From assembly GCA_023398855.1 (NCBI GenBank), contig JAEWRS010000134.1, positions 1-13,297 of the forward strand: a DNA stretch of 13,297 nucleotides. Reading direction: 5' to 3'. This DNA is from Bacillota bacterium (GTDB taxonomy: Bacteria; Bacillota; Clostridia; Lachnospirales; Lachnospiraceae). This document shows positions 1 through 6,397 of the stretch, in pieces (position 1 is the stretch's first letter; each line of letters begins with the position of its first letter). The position numbers and the translations under genes were made by a program. The notes beneath the pieces were generated by a model that saw only the letters and a program-made list of their open reading frames with translations, searched no databases and was not told where the DNA came from.

Positions 1-267
1 GCTCAGGTTTACGTTTTAACAAAAGATGAAGGTGGACGTCATACTCCTTTCTTCAACAACTACAGACCTCAGTTCTACTTCAGAACAACTGACGTTACTG
101 GCGTTTGCGATTTACCAGCTGGCACAGAGATGTGTATGCCTGGCGATAACGTAGAGATGTCTGTTGAGCTGATTCATCCGATAGCTATGGAGCAGGGTCT
201 TCGTTTCGCTATCCGTGAAGGCGGCCGTACAGTAGGTTCAGGTAGAGTTGCTACTATCATTGAATAA
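1..267 (+). CDS. tuf: Elongation factor Tu, C-terminal fragment
   Basis: This is the last 88 codons of EF-Tu, the GTPase that delivers aminoacyl-tRNA to the ribosome in the cytosol; the start lies outside the window. The reading frame is open from base 1 to the TAA at 265-267. It covers most of domain 3, with the family landmarks [23 protein letters not shown], a PGDNVEM stretch, and the closing segment [20 protein letters not shown]. Two cysteines ([15 protein letters not shown]) replace the residues more common elsewhere, as is often seen in Clostridia. A hairpin with a T-run follows directly, so tuf is the last gene of its transcript. The identification is certain; only the 5' part is missing. 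Confidence 0.98.
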   Translation, partial: AQVYVLTKDEGGRHTPFFNNYRPQFYFRTTDVTGVCDLPAGTEMCMPGDNVEMSVELIHPIAMEQGLRFAIREGGRTVGSGRVATIIE

Positions 268-278
268 TTAAAAATAAA

Positions 279-317
279 AGCCGGATCCTTTGTTCTCAGA
301 GGGTTCGGCTTCTTTTT
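279..317 (+). terminator. Rho-independent terminator of tuf
   Basis: Arms AGCCGGATCC (279-288) and GGGTTCGGCT (301-310) form a 10-bp stem with two G-U pairs in RNA and a 12-nt loop. The T-rich tract TCTTTTT follows at 311-317. It lies 11 nt after the tuf stop codon. Confidence 0.9.
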
Positions 318-359
318 AATTATAATAAACAATGCATTGATGTGAAGGAATGGAAGATT

Positions 360-397
360 GAAATAGGATATGTTATTATAATGACATATCCTATTTC
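360..397. repeat. Long inverted repeat with a short A/T-rich centre
   Basis: The arms GAAATAGGATATG (360-372) and CATATCCTATTTC (385-397) are perfect reverse complements over 13 bp. Allowing one G-U, the stem extends inward by three more pairs to a 6-nt loop. A TATAAT hexamer (377-382) lies at the centre, but no -35 sits at the right distance. In RNA this would be a stable hairpin followed only by TTT, so it could be a second terminator, a processing site or a protein-binding palindrome. The sequence alone does not decide between these. Confidence 0.6.
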
Positions 398-560
398 TTT
401 GCAATACCTCTGCACTCATGATTGCCTGATACAGAGAAAGCAGGATACCCCGGAGAAGAGGAGAAAATGGCATAATCGGGCCATATTAGCGGATTGTCAT
501 AAATTGTCTGTTGCCGTTACAGTCGCATTGTGGTAGCATTAAATTATTCTGACTATGGAA

Positions 561-567
561 AAAGAGG
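561..567 (+). promoter_or_regulatory. Ribosome binding site that decides the LtaS-like start
   Basis: AAAGAGG lies 8 nt upstream of the GTG at 576. The in-frame ATG at 555 has no purine-rich sequence before it, so GTG 576 is the better start. Confidence 0.65.
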
Positions 568-575
568 ATGTCTAC

Positions 576-2444
576 GTGATAAAAGAACGACTGTCAAAGT
601 GGTATAAAACTGCAGGGATTTTACTCACCACTGTCATTATACTACTGATTCCCTGCGCATCTTATATTCTGTTTGAATATGTGACTGGCAATTTGTCCAC
701 AATTCCCCTGTTTATGGCTGCCTTAAATATAATCTGGATTTACTTATTGTATCTTGCAGTTTTCGCTGTCAGCGGAAGCACAAGGGTCGGGATTCTCCTG
801 ACTGCTGTTTTCCTTTATCTTGTTTCTGTGGCCGAATATCTGGTTGCAGGCTTCCGTGGGCGGCCTATTATGATCTGGGATATATTGGCGCTGCGGACGG
901 CCTTAAGTGTGGCAGGACATTATGAATTTGTTATGACACAGGAAATATATCTTGCCGGTCTGGGTGTTCAGGTTATCTGTCTCTTTGCACTGGTTTTTCC
1001 AAAAAGAGTGAAAAGCAGGAAAAAGCGTCTGGTCTATGCAGGGGGATATGTTGGCATGGCGGTCACCTTTTGTGTGTGGTTTTATACTGCCTTGATACCA
1101 GATTACGGCCTTGAGATCAATATGTGGGAGGTCAATGAGACTTATCAGGAATATGGGTATGTTCTTTCTACGGCGGTGTCACTTAATTATACAGTGCAGA
1201 AAAAGCCCAAAGGCTATAACCTTTCAAGAGTAAAACAGATCTACGATTCTACTGTTGAGGAAAACCAGATTCTTCTGGCTTCAGCGGGAGATACTGATGT
1301 GGATAGCCTGGAGAACACAAAGCCAGTGAATATAATATGCATTATGAATGAAAGCTTTTCTGACTTAAAAGTTGCGGGAGAATTTAAAACGAATCAGGAG
1401 TACCTTCCCTTTTTAAACAGCCTGAAGAACAACACGATAAGGGGAAGCCTCTGTGTACCAGTATTTGGGTCTTTGACCAGCAATTCTGAGTTTGAATTTT
1501 TAACAGGAGATTCTATTTCCTTGCTTCAGCCTAACAGCATTGCTTATCAGTTTAATGTCAAGCCAAATACATATAGTCTAGTAAGTACATTAAAGTCCCA
1601 GGGTTTTGAAGCAATCGCAATGCATCCCTATCCAAGAGAGAACTGGAACAGGCAGGAATGCTACCGGAACTTGGGAATCGATGAATTTCTGGCAATAGAA
1701 GATTATGAGGGCAGTGAAATGCTTAGAAACTATGTCAGTGACCGGGCTGATTATGAAAAGCTCATAGAGAGAGTGGAGTCAAAGAAAAATCCGGAGGACA
1801 AGCTGTTTCTTTTTAATGTGACCATGCAGAACCATGGGGGCTATGAGACGCTGTATGAGGATTTTGATCAGGAAGTATGGCTGACTGGAGAGCTGAAAGG
1901 TAAATATCCAAAAACAGACCAGTATCTATCTCTGATGAAGAGGTCGGATGAAGCCCTGGAATATTTGATTTCTTATTTTGAGAAAAGCGCGGAGCCTACT
2001 ATGATCGTTCTTTTTGGGGATCACCAGCCCAGTGTAGAAGATGAATTTTTTGATGAAATTGCAGGGATGACCAGCAGTCTTGTGGAAAATAAGGAACGTT
2101 TGATGTGGTATCAGACTCCCTTTGTCATTTGGACTAATTATGAGACCCAGGCAGAGGAAAAAGGAAAGATGGGAGCAATTTACCTGTCTTCTCAGCTGTT
2201 AAAAAGAGCTGGGGCGGATCTGACTCCCTTTCAGCAGTTTTTATTAAAAATGGAAGAAACTTTCCCTGTGGTGCACCCCATCGGCTGTTACAGTAAGGAT
2301 GGAACTTATTATTCCTGGGATGCCTTAAGAAAGGCAGAGAATCCGTACCGGGATCTGATTATGGACTATGAGTATCTGGTGTACAACCATATTTATGATG
2401 GGAAAAAGCTTAAGGAAATGTTTTCTCTGGAGACCGGCCGATAG
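576..2444 (+). CDS. LtaS-like membrane sulfatase-fold phosphoglycerol transferase
   Basis: This is a membrane enzyme of the LTA synthase/phosphoglycerol transferase family (sulfatase fold), which transfers glycerol-phosphate from phosphatidylglycerol to surface polymers outside the membrane. From GTG 576 it has 622 residues. About five hydrophobic segments fill roughly residues 10-175, then a short linker and an extracellular sulfatase domain from about 250 to 535. By pattern with S. aureus LtaS, the metal and nucleophile residues appear conserved: E259 (IMNESF), T301 (GSLTSNSEFEF), and D482-H483 (FGDHQP). Substrate-pocket residues also match: W357-x-R359 (NWNRQE) and H420 (TMQNHGGY). An ATG start at 555 would add seven residues but lacks a ribosome binding site. 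No clear terminator follows. The family assignment is firm. Whether it makes LTA, primes it, or decorates another polymer cannot be told from sequence. Confidence 0.93.
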   Translation: MIKERLSKWYKTAGILLTTVIILLIPCASYILFEYVTGNLSTIPLFMAALNIIWIYLLYLAVFAVSGSTRVGILLTAVFLYLVSVAEYLVAGFRGRPIMIWDILALRTALSVAGHYEFVMTQEIYLAGLGVQVICLFALVFPKRVKSRKKRLVYAGGYVGMAVTFCVWFYTALIPDYGLEINMWEVNETYQEYGYVLSTAVSLNYTVQKKPKGYNLSRVKQIYDSTVEENQILLASAGDTDVDSLENTKPVNIICIMNESFSDLKVAGEFKTNQEYLPFLNSLKNNTIRGSLCVPVFGSLTSNSEFEFLTGDSISLLQPNSIAYQFNVKPNTYSLVSTLKSQGFEAIAMHPYPRENWNRQECYRNLGIDEFLAIEDYEGSEMLRNYVSDRADYEKLIERVESKKNPEDKLFLFNVTMQNHGGYETLYEDFDQEVWLTGELKGKYPKTDQYLSLMKRSDEALEYLISYFEKSAEPTMIVLFGDHQPSVEDEFFDEIAGMTSSLVENKERLMWYQTPFVIWTNYETQAEEKGKMGAIYLSSQLLKRAGADLTPFQQFLLKMEETFPVVHPIGCYSKDGTYYSWDALRKAENPYRDLIMDYEYLVYNHIYDGKKLKEMFSLETGR

Positions 2445-2520
2445 GCTGGTTGGTAACCTGGTCCGGTAAAGTCACTGATTGCAGCAGCTAAATCTCTTTA
2501 TGGGTTTGTACCTTAAGTTT

Positions 2521-2557
2521 TTTTTACAAATACGTAATAAAAACGTTATTGTAAAAA
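2521..2557. repeat. Imperfect 15-bp inverted repeat, candidate operator
   Basis: The left arm TTTTTACAAATACGT (2521-2535) and the right arm ACGTTATTGTAAAAA (2543-2557) are reverse complements except for a swapped A/T pair, around a 7-nt centre. There is no T-run downstream on the plus strand, so it is a poor terminator for the upstream gene. The right arm overlaps the -35 of the candidate promoter for the DUF5722 gene, which fits a repressor-binding site. This role is inference. Confidence 0.5.
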
Positions 2558-2577
2558 GCAGGAAAATTGGTTATCAT
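2549..2577 (+). promoter_or_regulatory. Candidate sigma-A promoter of the DUF5722 gene
   Basis: TTGTAA (2549-2554), a 17-nt spacer and TATCAT (2572-2577) lie about 40 nt upstream of the start codon. The -10 matches 5 of 6 consensus bases and the -35 matches 4 of 6. The -35 lies inside the right arm of the inverted repeat. Confidence 0.45.
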
Positions 2578-2603
2578 TGTAAAGAACCTGATTAAGACAA
2601 CAT

Positions 2604-2609
2604 GGAGGG
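2604..2609 (+). promoter_or_regulatory. Ribosome binding site that decides the DUF5722 gene start
   Basis: GGAGGG lies 8 nt before the ATG at 2618. The frame is open back to 2567, but the extra 17 codons would contain this site and would precede a normal signal peptide, so they are not translated. Confidence 0.85.
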
Positions 2610-2617
2610 ATGCGAAC

Positions 2618-4294
2618 ATGAAGGAAAGTAAAATAGGCAGAAGCATGACAGTACTTTTAACCGCCGTATTTTTATGCTGTGCTTCTGCCTTTGTTTCACT
2701 GGCAGATGAGAGCGCTGCGGCGGCAGAAAAGGCGACTATTCAATCCTGCCAGATTAATACTGATAAGAACAGCGTGACCGTTCTTGCAAATAGCAATGCC
2801 GATATGACGGGAACTGACGGCGTCATTTATCTGGTAGAACTTCAGCCATATCAGAAGAATCTGGAAGGAAGAACGGATTATGTGGCTTCTTCAGCGCCGG
2901 GAGGCAAGATCAGCTTTACATTTTCCTTAAACCGCAATACGGCTCAGGACAGACTATACAGCAAATTCGTCATTGCAGTTTGGGATGGTACAAAATATAT
3001 TGAAATCAGCAAACCTCATTATATCACTAATCCTGAGATGATTGCGGAAAATACCCAGCCATTTAATGATCCTCTTACTAAAAAGGGATTGAATATCCAG
3101 CTGAACATGCTGGGGGATGCCTTTGAATTAGGAGTGAAGCACGTTGCAACCAACATTTCTTTCCATCAGATCCTGGGACAGGGAATTGATTACAAGTTCG
3201 ATGGAAAGACTTACCATTTTGATAAAAATGCTATTGCAAGCTACGATGAAACAATCAGCGCTCTGGCCGGAAAAGGGATGACAGTAACCGCCATTATCTT
3301 AAATGGCTGGAATGATGCCACGCCGGACTTGATTTATCCTGGTACAAAGAAAAATTCCAATGCTTTTTACTATATGTTTAATCCGGCTACCCAGGAAGGT
3401 CTTGACCAGACCAGGGCCATTGCCTCCTTTTTAGCAGAGCGGTACAATGGTTCCAATCCAAATCATGGAAAGATATCCAACTGGATCATTGGAAATGAGA
3501 TCAATAACCAACAATGGAATTATATGGGAGCCAGGGATATTAACAGCTACGTACAGGCTTACCAGGAGGCATTCCGGATCTTTTACACGGCCATTAAGAG
3601 TACCAGTGCCAGTGACAGGGTTTATTATTCTCTGGACTATAACTGGAACAACGAGATTGATAATAAACTGAAGTACGGCGGAAGGGCTATCGTAGATACC
3701 TTTAACTCCATTGCCAATGAGCAGGGTCAGATGGATTGGGGCTTATCCTATCATCCTTACCCCTGCCCCATGACGGAACCGGAATTTTGGGATGATGACA
3801 AGACCGGACTGATCACCAACGATTTTAACTCTCCTGTTATTAACTTTAAAAACCTTACCACTCTGACAGACTACATGGCCCAGGATCCTCTAAAATCCCC
3901 GACAGGCCATGTGCGGCACATCATTCTGACAGAACAGGGCTTTACGGCAACCAGCCAGGCAAGAGGCAATGTAGCCCAGATTCAGGCAGCTGCTTATGCT
4001 TATTCCTATTACATGGTTGACAGCAATCCTTATATTGACGCTTATATCTTAAGCCGTCAGGTGGATGCCCCTCTGGAGGTGAGGAGCGGCTTGTCCTTTG
4101 GACTTTGGGAATGCGATATGAACAGAGGAGATGATATTGTCGCAACAAGGCGCCGTAAAATCTGGCAGGTGTTCCGGGATATTGATAAGAAGAAATACAC
4201 CCTGGAGTCTACGGAGTTTGCAAAATCTATTATAGGAATTAATAAATGGTCTGATGTGGTTCCTAATTTCAGGTGGCGGTCTCTGGAAAAATAA
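2618..4294 (+). CDS. Secreted DUF5722-type TIM-barrel protein, putative glycoside hydrolase
   Basis: This 558-residue exported protein matches, from recall, the DUF5722 family of clostridia and actinobacteria, whose function is not established. Residues 1-29 form a signal peptide (basic start, hydrophobic core about 11-25, likely cleavage after SLA). Residues about 38-145 look like a beta-rich N-terminal domain, followed by an alpha/beta barrel from about 157 to 525. The barrel has two hallmarks of clan GH-A glycosidases: Asn-Glu at 293-294 (NWIIGNEINN), the usual acid/base position, and E439 (IILTEQGF), at the usual nucleophile position. It also has the aromatic-rich LSYHPYP segment (377-381). 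No anchor, LysM or SLH domain is seen, so it is probably released. It stands as a single gene between the LtaS-like gene and the mur operon. The family call is fairly sure; hydrolase activity and substrate are inference. Confidence 0.85.
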   Translation: MKESKIGRSMTVLLTAVFLCCASAFVSLADESAAAAEKATIQSCQINTDKNSVTVLANSNADMTGTDGVIYLVELQPYQKNLEGRTDYVASSAPGGKISFTFSLNRNTAQDRLYSKFVIAVWDGTKYIEISKPHYITNPEMIAENTQPFNDPLTKKGLNIQLNMLGDAFELGVKHVATNISFHQILGQGIDYKFDGKTYHFDKNAIASYDETISALAGKGMTVTAIILNGWNDATPDLIYPGTKKNSNAFYYMFNPATQEGLDQTRAIASFLAERYNGSNPNHGKISNWIIGNEINNQQWNYMGARDINSYVQAYQEAFRIFYTAIKSTSASDRVYYSLDYNWNNEIDNKLKYGGRAIVDTFNSIANEQGQMDWGLSYHPYPCPMTEPEFWDDDKTGLITNDFNSPVINFKNLTTLTDYMAQDPLKSPTGHVRHIILTEQGFTATSQARGNVAQIQAAAYAYSYYMVDSNPYIDAYILSRQVDAPLEVRSGLSFGLWECDMNRGDDIVATRRRKIWQVFRDIDKKKYTLESTEFAKSIIGINKWSDVVPNFRWRSLEK

Positions 4295-4304
4295 CCGTAC
4301 CTTT

Positions 4305-4323
4305 ACCGGCTTCTCCGGTTTTT
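4305..4323 (+). terminator. Short hairpin terminator after the DUF5722 gene
   Basis: ACCGG (4305-4309) pairs with CCGGT (4315-4319) around a 5-nt loop, with T 4319-4323 following. A competing pairing exists: TACCGGC (4304-4310) with GCCGGTA (4332-4338), followed by CCCTTTT. Confidence 0.55.
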
Positions 4324-4407
4324 GGCAAATAGCCGGTACCCTTTTGGGAGCTGCTCCGGACCCTTCATAGAGATTGTCTCATGAGTACACCGTAAAATAA
4401 TTAACTG

Positions 4408-4453
4408 AAAAAGGCAGATGCTGTGGCAGAACATGACAGCACCTGCCTTTTTT
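4408..4453 (+). terminator. Strong rho-independent terminator upstream of murR
   Basis: GGCAGATGCTGT (4413-4424) pairs with ACAGCACCTGCC (4436-4447), with one A-C mismatch and an 11-nt loop. An A-run precedes it and six T (4448-4453) follow, so it may work in both directions. It isolates the mur operon from upstream transcription. Confidence 0.88.
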
Positions 4454-4467
4454 GTTGAATTATCATA

Positions 4468-4488
4468 TTGTGAAATAAAGTTTCATAA
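4468..4488. promoter_or_regulatory. Candidate operator for the MurR-like regulator
   Basis: An inverted repeat TTgTGAAA - 5 nt - TTTCAtAA (7 of 8 pairs match) ends 13 nt upstream of the -35 box. GAAA/TTTC palindromes are typical of RpiR-family binding sites. The position upstream of the promoter would suit activation, looping, or repression with a second site. The role is inferred from placement and shape only. Confidence 0.45.
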
Positions 4489-4501
4489 ATTAGTATATAT
4501 A

Positions 4502-4530
4502 TTGAAAAAACTGTACAACAAAGCTAGAAT
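4502..4530 (+). promoter_or_regulatory. Sigma-A promoter of the mur operon
   Basis: TTGAAA (4502-4507), a 17-nt spacer and TAGAAT (4525-4530) give 4/6 and 5/6 consensus matches. Transcription would begin near 4537, leaving a leader of about 50 nt before murR. Confidence 0.7.
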
Positions 4531-4588
4531 ATGGATAGGTAAAAAACATGTAAAATTCTTCTGGCTTTAAAGAAAGGAGAAGAAATAT

Positions 4589-5446
4589 ATGAAAGGCTTA
4601 CTTGTAAGGATTGACAGCTATACACAAAATGCGGGGGAAGCGGAAAAAGAGCTGATAAAAAGACTGCATAAAGATCCTGAATCAGTCCTGAGAAAAAGTA
4701 TTAAGGAAATTGCAAAGGAAACCTATACGTCCCCGGCAACGGTTGTGAGGCTATGTAAAAAGCTGGGCTGTAAGGGGTATAAGGACTTTCAGAATACCTT
4801 GGCTTATGAAGTGGCTTTATTTCAGGAGAGCAGAAACATAGCGTTTCAAAAGATCACCCGGGAAGATTCTATGGAGGACATTATTTATAAGGTTACAAAG
4901 AAAAATATTGAATCCCTGGAAACCACTCAGAAACTGATTGAACCGAGGGTAGTCGAAGAATGTGTAAAGCTATTGGAAAGCAGCAGAAGCGTCACTTTGT
5001 TTGGTCTGGGGACCTCCCTCCTGGCAGCAAGAGATTTGTATTTAAAGCTCTTGAGGGCCGATGTACTGTGCAATGTCTGCGATGACTGGCATACACAGCT
5101 GCTGGCCTCCAGAAACTTAAAAAAAGGCGATCTGGCCATCGCCATCAGCTATTCCGGACTCACAGAAGAGGTCCTGCAATGTGTAAAAGAAGCAAAGGGA
5201 AACGGAGCAAAGGTGATAGCCATTACAAGGGCGGTTGAATCGGAGCTGGCGCTGGAAGCGGATTTCATTCTTCCGGTAGCTGCAACAGAGCTGATACACA
5301 GAAGCGGAGCCATGTCATCCCGAATTTCACAATTAAATGTAATAGACATTTTTTTTACTGCTTATGTTAATAGGAATTATGAAACCTGTATGAGTAAATT
5401 TTCAAAAAATTATATACATAAGAAAGGAAGTACAGAGCATGATTGA
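4589..5446 (+). CDS. murR: MurR/RpiR-family transcriptional regulator with SIS domain
   Basis: This 285-residue cytosolic regulator is the first gene of the MurNAc operon. The N-terminal RpiR helix-turn-helix spans about 1-77, with the recognition region SIKEIAKETYTSPATVVRLC (37-56) followed by KKLGCKGYKDFQ. The SIS sugar-phosphate-binding domain spans about 120-260, with FGLGTS (138-143), ISYSG (186-190) and the family-typical SGAMSSRISQLNVID (239-253). E. coli MurR responds to MurNAc-6-phosphate, the product of the adjacent PTS and the substrate of MurQ, so the same ligand is likely here. A GGAG ribosome binding site (4576-4579) lies 9 nt before ATG. The end overlaps the murQ start by 8 bp, which suggests translational coupling. 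The family is certain; the ligand is inferred from the operon. Confidence 0.92.
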   Translation: MKGLLVRIDSYTQNAGEAEKELIKRLHKDPESVLRKSIKEIAKETYTSPATVVRLCKKLGCKGYKDFQNTLAYEVALFQESRNIAFQKITREDSMEDIIYKVTKKNIESLETTQKLIEPRVVEECVKLLESSRSVTLFGLGTSLLAARDLYLKLLRADVLCNVCDDWHTQLLASRNLKKGDLAIAISYSGLTEEVLQCVKEAKGNGAKVIAITRAVESELALEADFILPVAATELIHRSGAMSSRISQLNVIDIFFTAYVNRNYETCMSKFSKNYIHKKGSTEHD

Positions 5447-6362
5447 TTTATCAGTGCTGACAACAGAATCCCGTAATCCGGATACCATAGATCTAGATGA
5501 AATGCTGCCCCTTGAGATTGCATCTGTCATGAACAAGGAAGACAAAAAAGCTGTAAAGGCCGTGGAGGAAGTGCTCCCTGAAGTTGCTACTGCGATTGAA
5601 TGGGCGGCAGAGAGTTTGAAAGCAGGAGGCCGTATTATTTACGTTGGCGCAGGAACCTCCGGGCGCCTGGGAGTGTTGGATGCAGTGGAGTGCCCGCCTA
5701 CTTTTGGTGTTTCCAGGGAGCTGGTGGTAGGCTTGATCGCCGGCGGAGAGAAAGCTTTTGTAGAAGCGGTAGAGGGAGCGGAGGACAGTGAAACCTTGTG
5801 CGAGGCAGAATTAAGGGCAATCAGTCTTTCCTCAAAGGATATTGTAATTGGTCTGGCGGCATCAGGCAGAACTCCCTATGTGATCTATGGCCTTGAATAT
5901 GCAAATGGAATAGGCTGCCATACCGTGGCAATTGCATGCAACAAAGGCTCTGATATAGGAAAAACAGCCCAGCTTGCCATTGAACCTGTGACAGGTCCTG
6001 AGGTATTAACCGGTTCCACCAGATTAAAGGCAGGGACGGCACAGAAAATGATCCTCAATATGATCTCAACAGGAAGCATGGTGGGGATTGGGAAAGCTTA
6101 CGAAAATCTTATGGTGGATGTGAAACAAAGTAATGAAAAGCTGGTGGTAAGGTCTCATAATATCCTGATGACAGCTACCGGATGCAGCAGAGAAGAGGCT
6201 GCAAAGGTATTGGATCAGGCAGAGGGGCATGTAAAAACTGCTGTTGCCATGATTTTACTGGACTGCGGACCAGAGGAAGCCAGACAAGAGTTATCACAGG
6301 CCGGAGGTAAAATCCGTGCTGCCTTGAAGAATAAAGCAAAGAATGCTAAGAATTCTTTATAA
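5439..6362 (+). CDS. murQ: N-acetylmuramic acid 6-phosphate etherase
   Basis: MurQ removes D-lactate from MurNAc-6-phosphate to give GlcNAc-6-phosphate, a cytosolic step of cell-wall sugar recovery. At 307 residues it has the normal family length. The SIS phosphosugar site shows as GAGTSGRLGVLDAVECPPTF (70-89) and GLAASGRTPYV (138-148). The signature GSTRLKAGTAQKMILNMIST lies at 192-211. E84 (AVEC) and E115 (EGAED) fall where E. coli MurQ has its catalytic glutamates E83 and E114. The tail from about 245 resembles the UBA-like helical end of the family. It overlaps murR by 8 bp, with the AAGGAAG ribosome binding site inside the murR end. No residue appears to be missing, so the enzyme should be active. 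Confidence 0.97.
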   Translation: MIDLSVLTTESRNPDTIDLDEMLPLEIASVMNKEDKKAVKAVEEVLPEVATAIEWAAESLKAGGRIIYVGAGTSGRLGVLDAVECPPTFGVSRELVVGLIAGGEKAFVEAVEGAEDSETLCEAELRAISLSSKDIVIGLAASGRTPYVIYGLEYANGIGCHTVAIACNKGSDIGKTAQLAIEPVTGPEVLTGSTRLKAGTAQKMILNMISTGSMVGIGKAYENLMVDVKQSNEKLVVRSHNILMTATGCSREEAAKVLDQAEGHVKTAVAMILLDCGPEEARQELSQAGGKIRAALKNKAKNAKNSL

Positions 6363-6397
6363 TTCTATCCAAATAAAATTAGAAATGGAGGATCATT

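Larger units (their letters stand above)
318..575. other. Intergenic region between tuf and the LtaS-like gene
   Basis: No credible gene lies here. A 64-codon open frame from 342 has no proper ribosome binding site, and its composition does not look like a protein. The stretch holds a long inverted repeat (360-397). A weak promoter candidate is TTGCCG (511-516), a 17-nt spacer and TAGCAT (534-539). The ribosome binding site of the downstream gene sits at the end. Confidence 0.5.

Noticed and set aside
342..536. 64-codon open frame between tuf and the LtaS-like gene
   Set aside because: No ribosome binding site before its ATG, it starts within the hairpin region, and its composition is not protein-like.
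2536..2556. Possible catabolite (cre) site in the palindrome ahead of the DUF5722 gene
   Set aside because: The best alignment to TGWAANCGNTNWCA has about three mismatches at conserved positions, so the match is not convincing.
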